A DNA stretch of 64,000 bases from JADHMP01 sp964386915 (GCA_964386915.1 CAYLUQ010000008.1:1-64000), one strand, 5' to 3'; positions 7,896-17,113 are shown, numbered from the stretch's first letter. Notes: generated by a model from the letters alone, not told the origin. A program made the numbers and translations.

Positions 7896-10146
7896 ATCCC
7901 ACAAGGGGTTTATCTGTAATGAAAGGCTGGTTATAGTGTCTTCTTCCCGTAGCGCGATAGAGTGCATTGGCTAAAGCTCCAATAACGGGTGGAAATGTGG
8001 GCTCTCCCAAGCCAGTAGGCGCAATTTCATTTTGCACAAAATCTACTTGAATTTTTTTAGGTGCTTCACTATGACGAATCAAACGGTAAGTGTCAAAATT
8101 TTGCTGTTGGGGCACACCCTCTTTAAAACTCATAGCGCTATAGAGTGCATGACCAATTCCATCCACAATGCCTCCTTCAGAAAGGTTAATGGCAGCATCG
8201 GGATTCACCACAATGCCACAGTCAACAGCACAATAAACCTTTTCAACAACGGGTTGACCGTTTTCAACGACCATATCTAAAACGTTGGCCACATAGGAGT
8301 TGTGACAGAAATAAGCGGCAACACCTCGGTGAAGTCCACTGTCATTGTCACCCCAATTGGCTTTTTCACGCACCAGTTCTAAAACACCGGCATAACGAGC
8401 GGCATCATAATCGTTATTTTCACCAACGGGATTGCTTTGAGCTCGTACTAATAAATCCAATCGAAATTGAATAGGGTCTTTTCCTGTTGCTTCAGCAACC
8501 TCATCTAAAAAGGCTTGCTCAGCTCCAGCAATAAAGTTAGAGCGTGGGGCTCTAAAAGCGCCCACAGAAATATTGGATTCAACTTCCCATGTTTCGGCTA
8601 AATAATGATCAAGCGCACCTGCGGGAAAACGATTTGCCGCCAAGGGGCTTTCTGGAACTCCTCCGGCTTTTACGTGAAAGGCAATGAGGTTGTTCTCTTG
8701 ATCTAGAGCAGCTCTATAGGTTGCCCGATAAGCAGGGCGATAGGATCCTTGAGTCATATCATCCTCTCGGGTATAAATGAGCTTGATAGGCGCTTTCATT
8801 TCTTGAGAAATGGCTGCAGCTTCAGTGAGAAAATGGCCATATAATCTACGGCCAAATCCACCTCCCATACGTGTCATTTGAATATCGATCTTTTCTACTG
8901 GCATACCCAATCGGTGAGCCACACTTTTTTCCATAGCTTCTGGCGTCTGAATAGGCCCCACTAGCGTGGCTTGGTCTTCAGTCACATCGGCAAAAAAGTT
9001 CATCGGTTCAAGGGTGTTGTGTGCCAAGTGAGGACAGGTATAGGTTCGTTCGATTATGGTTGCCGCTTTTTTAAACATAGCTTCCGGGTTACCATCTTTG
9101 CGAACAGTTTTGGCCTTTTGCGTATCCATCCAAGCCATCTTTTTCTCATGGTCTGAAGTGTTTTCTAGCCCACTTGGGACTTTAGCGTCGAATGAATTTC
9201 CTCCAAAACCTTGAATTTTTTCTACTTTTTCGGAGGCTTTTACCCACTGCACCTCAAGGGCTTTTTTGGCCTGCATAACTTGCCAAGTGGTAGCCCCAAC
9301 CACCACAGCAATTTCGTTAAACGAATCGGTATCACACCACTGTTTAGCATAGTCATCTAAAACGGTTTTGATTGTAAAAACAGCTTTAATGCCAGGCATT
9401 TGTTCTACCGCAGTTGCGTTCATGTCTTTAAACTCCATGCCAAAGGCTGGGGGGTGTATGATCATGGCAATGAGCATCCCTTCTTTTTTATAGTCTAGCC
9501 CAAAGAGGGGTTTTCCGGTCACAATTTTTGGTCCGTCAACATTTTTTCTTGAAGTACCAATAATTTTAAAATCTTTCAAGTCTTTTAAGGCTACACTCTC
9601 GGGAACCTCAATTTGAGCGGCAGCAGATGCCATCTCGCCATAGCTGGCTTTTTTGTTGGTAGCTTCGTGGTAGAGCATACCAGCATCTGTGCTAATTTCA
9701 TTGGAAGCAACACCCCAGGCCTTGGCGGCCGCTTCTTTTAGCATATGCCGAGCGGTGGCTCCTGCCATTCTAAGGCTTTCCCAACCTTGTCTAATAGATT
9801 GACTTCCACCCGCTAATTGTCTTCTAAAAATCGCTGTGTTTAAAGGGGCCTGTTCTACTATCACATCATCCCATAGGGCATCTAATTCTTCTGCAACAAT
9901 CATGGGCATTGATGTTTTTACATTTTGTCCTATTTCCGGATTGGGTGACATGATAGTGACCAAACCATTGTCACCTATTTTTAAGAACCCATTCAATTCA
10001 AACCATTCTTTGGGTAATGCTTTTACTTTTTCAGCCGACATTTCACAAGAAGCTAACCAAGGAAACCCTAACATAAGGCCTCCTCCAACTACACTGCTTT
10101 TTTGGATGAAAGATCGTCTTCCGTATGAGATTTTTGCTCGCGCCAT
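7894..10146 (-). CDS. Molybdenum hydroxylase large subunit (isoquinoline 1-oxidoreductase beta / xanthine dehydrogenase family), Tat lipoprotein
   Basis: This 750-residue subunit binds molybdopterin cytosine dinucleotide and hydroxylates aldehydes or N-heterocycles, passing electrons to the 2Fe-2S subunit encoded just upstream. The N-terminus is a Tat signal (SYGRRSFIQKSS, R10-R11) ending in a lipobox LASC (C34), so it should be exported folded and tethered to a membrane. Cofactor and active-site regions are visible: GGGFGRR near residue 430, GAFRAPRSN, and the catalytic Glu in GLGEPTFPP at about residue 715. No FAD subunit is present, as in the isoquinoline oxidoreductase type that donates electrons to cytochromes. 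The substrate cannot be told from sequence. It lies 25 bases downstream of the 2Fe-2S gene. Confidence 0.88.
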   Translation of the reverse strand: MARAKISYGRRSFIQKSSVVGGGLMLGFPWLASCEMSAEKVKALPKEWFELNGFLKIGDNGLVTIMSPNPEIGQNVKTSMPMIVAEELDALWDDVIVEQAPLNTAIFRRQLAGGSQSIRQGWESLRMAGATARHMLKEAAAKAWGVASNEISTDAGMLYHEATNKKASYGEMASAAAQIEVPESVALKDLKDFKIIGTSRKNVDGPKIVTGKPLFGLDYKKEGMLIAMIIHPPAFGMEFKDMNATAVEQMPGIKAVFTIKTVLDDYAKQWCDTDSFNEIAVVVGATTWQVMQAKKALEVQWVKASEKVEKIQGFGGNSFDAKVPSGLENTSDHEKKMAWMDTQKAKTVRKDGNPEAMFKKAATIIERTYTCPHLAHNTLEPMNFFADVTEDQATLVGPIQTPEAMEKSVAHRLGMPVEKIDIQMTRMGGGFGRRLYGHFLTEAAAISQEMKAPIKLIYTREDDMTQGSYRPAYRATYRAALDQENNLIAFHVKAGGVPESPLAANRFPAGALDHYLAETWEVESNISVGAFRAPRSNFIAGAEQAFLDEVAEATGKDPIQFRLDLLVRAQSNPVGENNDYDAARYAGVLELVREKANWGDNDSGLHRGVAAYFCHNSYVANVLDMVVENGQPVVEKVYCAVDCGIVVNPDAAINLSEGGIVDGIGHALYSAMSFKEGVPQQQNFDTYRLIRHSEAPKKIQVDFVQNEIAPTGLGEPTFPPVIGALANALYRATGRRHYNQPFITDKPLVG

Positions 10147-10171
10147 GATGTTTTAATTTAAGTTATAAGGG

Positions 10172-10627
10172 TTAAGAATTGGATGCTGTTTTCACAGCAG
10201 CTTTTATTCGAGTATAGGTGCCACAGCGGCAAATATTTCCGTGCATAGCATTTTCTATCTCTTGGTCAGTTGGATTGGGGTTTTCTTTCAAAAAAGCCGC
10301 TGCCGTCATAATTTGACCGGCTTGACAATAGCCACATTGAGGCACATCATGTGCTAGCCAAGCTTGTTGCACCGGATGATCTCCGTTTTCGGAAAGGCCT
10401 TCTATGGTAGTGATTTCTTGGTCGCCCACAGCTGCAATAGGTAGTTGGCAAGAGCGAACTGCCACTCCATTGAGGTGAACGGTGCAGGCTCCACATTGGG
10501 CAATACCACAGCCAAATTTTGTGCCACTTAGGTCTAAATGATCACGAAGTACCCAAAGAATAGGGGTAGAAGGATCAGCCTCTACCTCACGAGTAGCTCC
10601 GTTAACGGTTAATGAATACGTTTCCAT
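10172..10627 (-). CDS. 2Fe-2S subunit of molybdenum hydroxylase (IorA-like)
   Basis: This 151-residue protein carries both iron-sulfur clusters of the family. The plant-ferredoxin type uses C40, C45, C48 and C60 (GCGIAQCGAC...RSC). The C-terminal helical type uses C98, C101, C133 and C135 (CGYCQAG...CRCGTYTR). It shuttles electrons from the molybdenum centre of the large subunit. It has no signal of its own, so export would be by riding with the Tat-signal-bearing partner, as described for other enzymes of this class. First gene of the pair, 25 bases before the large subunit; the aldo/keto reductase gene lies 76 bases upstream on the same strand and may share the transcript. Confidence 0.93.
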   Translation of the reverse strand: METYSLTVNGATREVEADPSTPILWVLRDHLDLSGTKFGCGIAQCGACTVHLNGVAVRSCQLPIAAVGDQEITTIEGLSENGDHPVQQAWLAHDVPQCGYCQAGQIMTAAAFLKENPNPTDQEIENAMHGNICRCGTYTRIKAAVKTASNS

Positions 10628-10703
10628 TGGGTTCTAATGTTTAAGTAGTTAAACTATAAATGTATGAATTTTATGCTAAATGGCAAAGGTCGAAAATAAA
10701 TGC

Positions 10704-11675
10704 TTACTGTGACCAAGCTGTGGGTTTTCTATCCCAACGATGGGATTGTAATTCACGGTGTAAAGTTGCTTCTAAATAGGCCCCGTCGCTACAACTCACA
10801 TTGGACAGTACATTTTTATGCTTTCGCATTCCCGGTATAATGGTGTGTACACTTTTATTTTTTAAAATAAACCGCAGGGCCATTTCGGCCATGGTCATGT
10901 TTTCTGGCACTAAGGGCCTAAGCAAATCTGCCCGATCGGCACTTGCTGCTAAGTTTTCAGGCACAAAATAAGTGCCACGCCAGTCTCCTTCCGGAAAAAC
11001 GGTGTCTCGTGTGATGTTTCCTGTTAGGGTTCCTTCGTCAAAAGGGACACGGGCAATGATGCCTATATTGTGGGCATCGCAAAAGGGAAACAATACATCT
11101 TCGGGGGCTTGATCAAAAATATTATAGATCACTTGAACGGCATCAATCTGACCTGTTTTGAGTGCTTCCATTCCATTTTCGGGTTCCCAACGATTCATGC
11201 TTATGCCCATAGCCGCTATTTTCCCTTCTTTTTTAAGGTCTTCAATGGCGCGTTGCCATTCTTCACGTTCTGACCATCCGTCATCCCAAGTATGAAATTG
11301 CATCAAATCAATTTGTTCTACCCCAAGGTTTTGGAGGGTTTTTTCGGTATAGGTTTTAACGTGTTCGGTAGGATAAGAATCTTCAAATCTATATGTTGGT
11401 CTAGCTGGCCATTGAAAGTTTTTAGGTGGAATTTTACTAGCGGTATATAACTTTTGCTGGCTATGTCTTTTTAAGAGTTTTCCCAACAGGCGTTCGCTGT
11501 GCCCTTCGCCATAGCCCCAAGCCGTATCAAAAAAATTCACACCATGCTCTACGGCTAAATCGAGGGCTCGTTCAGACTCTTGGTCATCTGATTCTTTCCA
11601 GCCCCCCATGCCCCACATGCCATAACCAATTTCACTCACGGACCATTGGGTGCGTCCAAATTGTCTAAAATTCAT
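10704..11675 (-). CDS. Aldo/keto reductase
   Basis: A 323-residue NADPH-dependent oxidoreductase of the AKR (TIM-barrel) superfamily. The catalytic tetrad is intact: D50 and Y55 in FFDTAWGYGEGHSE, K81 in TASKIPP and H128 in LMQFHTWDDG. Such enzymes reduce aldehydes or ketones, often sugar derivatives, in the cytoplasm. Its start overlaps the end of the upstream hydrolase gene by 11 bases, so the two are translationally coupled. The substrate is unknown; a role together with the hydrolase and the downstream molybdenum hydroxylase is possible but only inferred from order. Confidence 0.9.
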   Translation of the reverse strand: MNFRQFGRTQWSVSEIGYGMWGMGGWKESDDQESERALDLAVEHGVNFFDTAWGYGEGHSERLLGKLLKRHSQQKLYTASKIPPKNFQWPARPTYRFEDSYPTEHVKTYTEKTLQNLGVEQIDLMQFHTWDDGWSEREEWQRAIEDLKKEGKIAAMGISMNRWEPENGMEALKTGQIDAVQVIYNIFDQAPEDVLFPFCDAHNIGIIARVPFDEGTLTGNITRDTVFPEGDWRGTYFVPENLAASADRADLLRPLVPENMTMAEMALRFILKNKSVHTIIPGMRKHKNVLSNVSCSDGAYLEATLHRELQSHRWDRKPTAWSQ

Positions 11676-12828
11676 CTGTTTTTATGTTTAAATAGTTCAT
11701 TAGAGCTTCTTCTGATTGCCATTCGTTTTTGGGGCGTTTTCCTTGTGAAAAAACAAGTAGCTTTTCTCTAGGAAGCAGTTCAAGAACCCCTTCATCCCAA
11801 AGCTTGTTCTGGGGGTCAACAGGATTCAGTTTGAGGTGTTGTGCCAAAAAGGCATAGGTTGCTTTTCGTTTTGAAGGGCCATAATTGTGTTTTTCATTTG
11901 CCAAATGAACATTTTTCACACGGTTCTCCTTTCCCCATTGTTGATAGACTTTTTGCAAATAGGGAAATTCTACCTGAGGGGTGTTTTTGGTCCAATCGGC
12001 ACCATCAGAAACCAGCAGTTGGGGTTTAGGAGCAAAAGTGGCCGCAATTTCTACGTTGTTGGTCTGAAAGTTGTTGTTTTTGTGAATGGGCATGCCACTT
12101 TCGCAAGCGCAGCCACCAAAAAAATGGGCGGATACTTGCACCACAGGCACACTCACTTTTATGCGTTCATCTAGCGCAGCCAAAATAAAGGTTTGGGTGC
12201 CTCCACCCGATGCTCCAGTCATGCCAATGCGTTTGGGGTCAATGTCTTCTCTTGAAAGCAAGTAGTCCAAAGCTACTTTGCTATTCCAGGTTTGCAATAA
12301 GAGTGAAATCGGCATTTTGTGGTTAAGGGGTGTGCTTTCGGTATAGCCCACCATATCATACATAAACACTACCGCTCCCATTTTAGCCAATTGAGCGCAT
12401 CTAATTTGAACATCCTCACTAAAACGAGCTTCTTTAAAATGTCCGTGGGGACTTAAAATTCCGGCAAATGAATTTTGATTTGCGGTTGGCACGTAGAGGT
12501 TGCCGGTGAGATAAAACCCTGGAAAACTTTCAATACTAATGTTTTGAACTTGATAGCCGTCTTTAGTTATGGGGCTACTTACATAAACATTTTTATTCCA
12601 GCTTTCATTTTTGATTTTGTCCCATTGCAAGCCCTCTTGTAGCTGGGCTATAATTTGTTTTTTACGTTTTTTCCACTCCTTTTTAGAGTTCCAAGTTTGG
12701 GCCAGAGAATCCATCACTAAAGCGGCTTCGGCTTCGGTCCAATAGGCTCCTTGACACAGGTTTTCTTGTGCATGAAGACCCATAAAGAGCCCCCAAAAGA
12801 GTGAGAACAAGAGTTGTTTTTTAATCAC
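11665..12828 (-). CDS. Secreted alpha/beta hydrolase (acetyl xylan esterase / dienelactone hydrolase-like)
   Basis: A 387-residue protein with a signal peptide (cleavage after about residue 20, LHA-QEN). The oxyanion/core region SPHGHF lies near residue 127, and the nucleophile elbow GMTGASGGGTQ puts S207 in G-x-S-G-G. A later Asp (SDGADW) and His (EKHNYGPSK) complete the triad. It resembles the 7-bladed-family acetyl esterases and dienelactone-hydrolase-like proteins common in Bacteroidota polysaccharide loci. It probably acts in the periplasm or on the surface; the ester substrate is unknown. It leads a minus-strand run coupled to the aldo/keto reductase. Confidence 0.82.
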   Translation of the reverse strand: MIKKQLLFSLFWGLFMGLHAQENLCQGAYWTEAEAALVMDSLAQTWNSKKEWKKRKKQIIAQLQEGLQWDKIKNESWNKNVYVSSPITKDGYQVQNISIESFPGFYLTGNLYVPTANQNSFAGILSPHGHFKEARFSEDVQIRCAQLAKMGAVVFMYDMVGYTESTPLNHKMPISLLLQTWNSKVALDYLLSREDIDPKRIGMTGASGGGTQTFILAALDERIKVSVPVVQVSAHFFGGCACESGMPIHKNNNFQTNNVEIAATFAPKPQLLVSDGADWTKNTPQVEFPYLQKVYQQWGKENRVKNVHLANEKHNYGPSKRKATYAFLAQHLKLNPVDPQNKLWDEGVLELLPREKLLVFSQGKRPKNEWQSEEALMNYLNIKTDEF

Positions 12829-12972
12829 TTCAATCCTAAATTAAAGGAAGGAAGATACTATAAATTCTTAAAAAGAAGAAGTTGTTTTGCCTATTGGAAT
12901 TTAAATCAAAAACATGTGCATAGATCCTTAAAGAACACGCACAATTTCGGGTTAAGTGATATTATAAATGTC

Positions 12973-13083
12973 TCACACAATAGGTGCAGCCTCTTTTTCA
13001 AACCCCTGAACTCCTTGAACGGTTGTATATTTTAAGGTGTATTTTTTATTGGGGTTAATGATTTTATAAGCTGCTTGCACCGC
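12973..13083 (-). pseudogene. Possible 3' remnant of an unidentified gene (C-terminal piece only)
   Basis: Read on the minus strand, this stretch gives a protein-like C-terminus (AYKIINPNKKYTLKY... ending EKEAAPIV) before a stop. It abuts the Rrf2 remnant, which runs the other way from the same point. No start codon or N-terminal homology is visible and the family was not recognised. The coding nature is uncertain; it could be chance. Confidence 0.25.
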
Positions 13084-13288
13084 CAAAGAAATAAACCTTG
13101 CTGAACTGATGCGATTAATGGACGGCCCTATTGCCATGTTGCCCTGCGTGTCACTCAACTATTATGCCTCCTGTGAAGAATGCGACGAAGAAACCTGTCA
13201 GATTAAACCTGTTTTTGAAAAAATAAGAGACAAAACCCTTGAAGTGCTCTACGATGCTACTGTTGAGAGCATGCGTAAAGTTTTATAG
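13082..13288 (+). pseudogene. C-terminal remnant of an Rrf2-family regulator
   Basis: The frame encodes AKEINLAELMRLMDGPIAML followed by PCVSLNYYASCEECDEETC and an FEKIRDKTLEVL helix. This is the typical C-terminal third of an Rrf2/IscR-type regulator, with its Cys cluster (CxxCx5C). The DNA-binding winged helix (~80 residues) is missing and an in-frame TAA lies at 13067. An internal ATG at 13109 would give only 59 residues without a DNA-binding domain. The stop overlaps the end of the convergent ATPase gene by 6 bases. This is most likely a deletion remnant; a functional short protein is less likely. Confidence 0.75.
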
Positions 13289-14746
13289 GCCGCTAATATA
13301 ACTCCCAAAGGCATCTTTAAACTGAAACCCTTCTAAGGTTCTATATTTATTTAATTTTTTATAGGCCTCTAGCCCCCACAATAGAAATTCAATTAAGAAA
13401 TACCGATCTTCTGGCAAACCATTGGGTTGATGCTTTTTAAGGAGGGTATCAACACCGGGAATGTCATCCAGAGTCTTTTGATATTCTTTGTCTGAAAAAG
13501 TATCTTCTAAATACAATTCGTTGTCTTGAAAAAACCACCCTAAAACTTCGTCATAGGGGCCTTCTTGATCTTGTTTTTCTAATTTTTCAATTTTGGGAAA
13601 ATAAGAAGGTAAAAGGGTTTTGACAGATTGTGAAATGAGGTGGTAAGAAATTTGTTCGGCCCCTTCTTGTTCACCTTCATACACGAGCTCAATTTTTCCA
13701 TTAATGGAGGGTATGATGCCTAAAAAATCAACCAAGCGAATAGTTGTTTTAGCTTCGCCACTCTTCAATAGTCTTCTTTCTGCGGTACTGATCAAATTTT
13801 CAAAAGAGGTGATGCTCATACGAGCACTTACACCACTTTTAGCATCTACATACTCGCTTTTACGCGCCTCAAATCCAACCTGCTCCAAAATATCTCGTGC
13901 CAATTCTGGAATGTGAAATTTACTGATTCTGTCTTTTTCAAAAGAGGCCTCTTGTTTGGTAATGGCTTTGGCCATTTCAAGATTGTGAGGATAGTGGGTC
14001 AAAATTTGAGAACCAATACGGTCTTTTAGGGGGGTGACAATGCTGCCGCGATTGGTGTAGTCTTCCGGATTGGCCGTAAATACAAATTGTGGTGCCACTG
14101 GTAAACGTAACTTAAACCCCCTAATTTGAATTTCTTTTTCTTGCAAAATGGAAAACAAAGCTACTTGAATGCGTGCTTGTAAATCGGGTAATTCATTCAA
14201 CACAAAAATGCATCTGTGGGCTCTTGGAATCATACCAAAATGAATGACGCGTTCATCGGCATAAGACAATTTTAAGTTGGAAGCTTTTATGGGATCCACA
14301 TCTCCAATTAAATCGGCAACAGTAACGTCAGGGGTTGCTAATTTTTCGAAAAAGCGATCGTCACGGTGCAGCCAAATAATTGGGGTTTTGTCGCCTTGTT
14401 GCGCAATTCTATTTTTAGCTTCTCGACTAATGGGGTCTAGAGGATCATCGTTTACTTCTGAACCTTCTACAACGGGAACCCACTCGTCTAAAAGTTGCGT
14501 CATTTGCCGAGCCAAACGAGTTTTGGCTTGTCCTCTAAGTCCTAAAAGATTGATGTTATGGCCCGATAAAAGGGCCCGTTCTACATCCGGAATTACGGTA
14601 TTTTCATAGCCAATGAGCCCCTCAAAACTAGGCAGACCCTTTGCCAATCGTTCTCTTAAGTTGTCTCCAATTTCTTCTTGGATACTTTTGGGTTTATAGC
14701 CTGATTTTTTTAATGCTCCAAGGGTTGTTATTGCTTTTATATTCAT
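13283..14746 (-). CDS. MoxR/ChlI-like AAA+ ATPase, partner of VWA protein
   Basis: A 487-residue cytoplasmic ATPase. The P-loop is GLRGQAKTR (about 69-77), with Ala where the glycine before the catalytic Lys usually stands. Walker B is the hydrophobic strand IFVLNELPDL, followed by a magnesium-chelatase-like block (RIQVALFSILQEKEIQIRG and FVFTANPEDYTNRG) and an arginine-finger region. Such ATPases act as chaperones together with VWA-domain proteins, as in MoxR and magnesium/cobalt chelatases. The VWA gene lies 35 bases upstream on the same strand, which makes the pairing firm. There is no tetrapyrrole gene nearby, so a chelatase role is unlikely; the target is unknown. Confidence 0.85.
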   Translation of the reverse strand: MNIKAITTLGALKKSGYKPKSIQEEIGDNLRERLAKGLPSFEGLIGYENTVIPDVERALLSGHNINLLGLRGQAKTRLARQMTQLLDEWVPVVEGSEVNDDPLDPISREAKNRIAQQGDKTPIIWLHRDDRFFEKLATPDVTVADLIGDVDPIKASNLKLSYADERVIHFGMIPRAHRCIFVLNELPDLQARIQVALFSILQEKEIQIRGFKLRLPVAPQFVFTANPEDYTNRGSIVTPLKDRIGSQILTHYPHNLEMAKAITKQEASFEKDRISKFHIPELARDILEQVGFEARKSEYVDAKSGVSARMSITSFENLISTAERRLLKSGEAKTTIRLVDFLGIIPSINGKIELVYEGEQEGAEQISYHLISQSVKTLLPSYFPKIEKLEKQDQEGPYDEVLGWFFQDNELYLEDTFSDKEYQKTLDDIPGVDTLLKKHQPNGLPEDRYFLIEFLLWGLEAYKKLNKYRTLEGFQFKDAFGSYISGL

Positions 14747-14781
14747 TGCTTTTTTTTCAAATATTATAGGTTTAGAGGGGG

Positions 14782-15909
14782 CTATTCAATTCGTTTTTTT
14801 CGGTTGGTTTCATAATCTTCAAATAGCATTTCGCCCAAGCCTTTTAAGCCCGTGAAAAAGGCTTTGCCCTGATTGGCTTGTGTAAATTCTCGAACAAATT
14901 GTTTGAGATAAGGGTCTTGGGCAATCATAAAAGTGGTGATAGGAATATGCAGTTTTTTAGCTTGCTGGGCCATATTGTAGCACTTTTCTACTATGGTTTC
15001 ATCCAAGCCCACGCTATTTTTATAATAGCTCCCATCGGGCAATTTAAGACAGCTGGGTTTGCCATCTGTGATCATAAAGATTTGCTTATTGCTGTTCTTT
15101 TTGCGCCTCAAAATATCCAAGGCTAATTCTAAGCCTGCTACGGTATTGGTGTGAAAAGGGCCAACTTCCAAATAGGGCACTTCTTTGAGCGTAATAGGCC
15201 AGGCATCATTTCCAAAAACTAAAATATCTAGGGTGTCTTTGGGGTAGTGGGTGGTGATTAATTCGGCTAGGGCCATAGCTACTTTTTTGGCTGGGGTAAT
15301 CCGGTCTTCTCCATAGAGAATCATACTGTGGCTAATATCAATCATCAAAACGGTACTCATTTGGGTATTGTAAAAGCTGTCTTCCACCACTAAATCTTCA
15401 TTTTGCAGTGTAAAATCTTGACCCATACTCCTTATCTGTGCGTTTTTGATGCTCTCAGTTATGGCAATTTTTTCTACAGCATCTCCAAATTGGTAGGCTT
15501 TGAATTCTCCCGTATCTTCTTGTCCAGTGCCTGTTTTTTTGGTTTTATGATTTCCAGCCCTTGTTTTTTTTAGTTTCCCAAAAATTTGATTTAGGGCATG
15601 TTCCCGCAATAATTTTTCAGTTTTTGGGGTGAGTTCAAAACCCTCTCCATTTCCACCAGAACCTGTTCTGGGTTTTACAAACGATTTATTAATTAAGTCT
15701 TCAATGAAATCGTCAATGGTATAATTTTCATCGGTTAGCTTGTATTCTTTGTCTAGTTCACGCAGCCAGGCAATGGCTTCGTCAAAATCACCTGAAGTAT
15801 GGGTGATCAGTTCTTTGAAAATTTCAAACAATCTTTCAAAAGGGGTTTGTTTTTTCTTTTGGTATTTTTTAAATAAAAATCCCGAATGAAGCACATTTTT
15901 AGGCATCAA
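14782..15909 (-). CDS. VWA domain protein, partner of the ChlI-like ATPase
   Basis: A 375-residue protein with a basic, helical N-terminal half and a C-terminal von Willebrand A domain (about 185-360). The metal-ion-dependent adhesion site is intact: DISHS at 191-195, then a conserved Thr/Asp pair further on (TDGKPSC). No signal peptide or membrane span is seen, so it is cytoplasmic. It is the first gene of a two-gene operon with the ATPase. By analogy with MoxR-VWA and ChlI-ChlD pairs it would recognise the substrate that the ATPase remodels. The substrate is unknown. Confidence 0.87.
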   Translation of the reverse strand: MMPKNVLHSGFLFKKYQKKKQTPFERLFEIFKELITHTSGDFDEAIAWLRELDKEYKLTDENYTIDDFIEDLINKSFVKPRTGSGGNGEGFELTPKTEKLLREHALNQIFGKLKKTRAGNHKTKKTGTGQEDTGEFKAYQFGDAVEKIAITESIKNAQIRSMGQDFTLQNEDLVVEDSFYNTQMSTVLMIDISHSMILYGEDRITPAKKVAMALAELITTHYPKDTLDILVFGNDAWPITLKEVPYLEVGPFHTNTVAGLELALDILRRKKNSNKQIFMITDGKPSCLKLPDGSYYKNSVGLDETIVEKCYNMAQQAKKLHIPITTFMIAQDPYLKQFVREFTQANQGKAFFTGLKGLGEMLFEDYETNRKKRIE

Positions 15910-15933
15910 TATTTCTTTTTAACAGCAACGATC

Positions 15934-15963
15934 CAAAGATAGTTGAAATGGAGAGAACCCAAA
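15934..15963 (-). promoter_or_regulatory. Promoter of the VWA-ATPase operon
   Basis: On the minus strand, TTTG (15960-15963) is followed after 18 bases by TATCTTTG (15934-15941), an exact -7 match. The predicted start leaves a leader of about 20 bases before the ATG at 15909. Confidence 0.6.
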
Positions 15964-15979
15964 AAATGAATTGAAAAAA

Positions 15980-17098
15980 TCAGTTTGTGGCAAGCGACTT
16001 GATATATTCCTCAAGCAAGGCAACACCTTCTATGTGTGCGCTAACACGACCAATTTCAGGCATACGAATGGCAGGGTCATTATTTTTCATGCGATAAATC
16101 AAGATCGATTCTTCTGGATATCCTGGCATGATATCATATTCAAAATCTCCGGAGCCTTTTCCCGCTGCAACGGGGGGTTTAAAAATTCCCCTTTTTCTTT
16201 GATCCATTTCTTGATAGGTAAGATAGAGGCCAGAATTTTTGGCACTGCCATCCACACGGTGGCAGTGGGCACAGTTAGCATAGAGATAGGCCTTGGCTCG
16301 TTCTTCAAGACCTCCAGTTTGTGGGTTGTTCCAAACAGGGAGTTTAGGCAATTGTGGGTGGGCATTGGGCAGCTCTAGAAGTCCCAAACTTTGAAATGTT
16401 TCCAATTGATTTTGAAGGCTGTTTATGGCCGAATATTTTTTATTGAGTTGAGCTGCTGTAGGACCTATGGGGGTAATTTTATTGTCTTTGTTATGACAGT
16501 TTTTGCATTCATTTAAATTAGGTATTCCATATTGAATGGTTTTAACTTGCTGTTTTTCATCGGTCCAACTCACCCTTTGTTCGCCCCCAACATAATTCAA
16601 TTGAGCGTCTTTTTGATCTGCTGTCCAAATATAATTAAGGGGTTTCCACCCTTGGGGTTCGTGAATCAACAAACGCGTTTCAACGATTCGAATATCTTCA
16701 TCGGGTTTGTTAAAGTCTTTTGGGTAATAAAAATTTTTGATCAGAATAGTGCCAACCTCAAAATCGAAAACGCCTTCTTCTGTATACTTCATTTTTGTAT
16801 CCTTTGGCAGATAGATAAATCTTTTTTTATGGGCATAATCTGAAAATAAGGCATTGTTTAGGTCATAGGCATAAACCTGTTCTTGAGGTTCCAATTTTGC
16901 CAAGGGTAATGTAAAAAAAGAGTAGTCTGAAAGCCATTTTTTTTCTTGAATATTGGTCTCACTGAGAAGATCTTGTGCTTCTACCTTTAGGGCTTTTGGA
17001 GGTTTTTTGCTGACACGGTCTGCACAACTCATTAGGAGTGTTACGATGACCATCAAAAGGACTATATTTCGGAAATTCTTGTTTAGGAAATTCATCAC
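15980..17098 (-). CDS. SO2930-family diheme c-type cytochrome (lipoprotein)
   Basis: A 372-residue lipoprotein (signal peptide, lipobox LMSC with C25). It has two c-type heme sites: CKNCH (198-202) in the middle and CAHCH (276-280) in the C-terminal cytochrome-c-like domain. The N-terminal ~190 residues are beta-rich and specific to this family. Proteins of this type are regularly encoded beside a parallel beta-helix protein, here 15 bases upstream in the same operon. The hemes imply periplasmic or surface electron transfer; the reaction is not known. The assignment rests on motifs, length and the paired neighbour. Confidence 0.87.
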   Translation of the reverse strand: MMNFLNKNFRNIVLLMVIVTLLMSCADRVSKKPPKALKVEAQDLLSETNIQEKKWLSDYSFFTLPLAKLEPQEQVYAYDLNNALFSDYAHKKRFIYLPKDTKMKYTEEGVFDFEVGTILIKNFYYPKDFNKPDEDIRIVETRLLIHEPQGWKPLNYIWTADQKDAQLNYVGGEQRVSWTDEKQQVKTIQYGIPNLNECKNCHNKDNKITPIGPTAAQLNKKYSAINSLQNQLETFQSLGLLELPNAHPQLPKLPVWNNPQTGGLEERAKAYLYANCAHCHRVDGSAKNSGLYLTYQEMDQRKRGIFKPPVAAGKGSGDFEYDIMPGYPEESILIYRMKNNDPAIRMPEIGRVSAHIEGVALLEEYIKSLATN

Positions 17099-17113
17099 CG
17101 GACGTTCGTCACA

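Noticed and set aside
12973..13158. A 61-codon minus-strand ORF starting inside the Rrf2 remnant
   Set aside because: Its first ~25 codons are the antisense of the conserved Rrf2 fragment, so this start is not real; only the 3' part was kept as a possible remnant.
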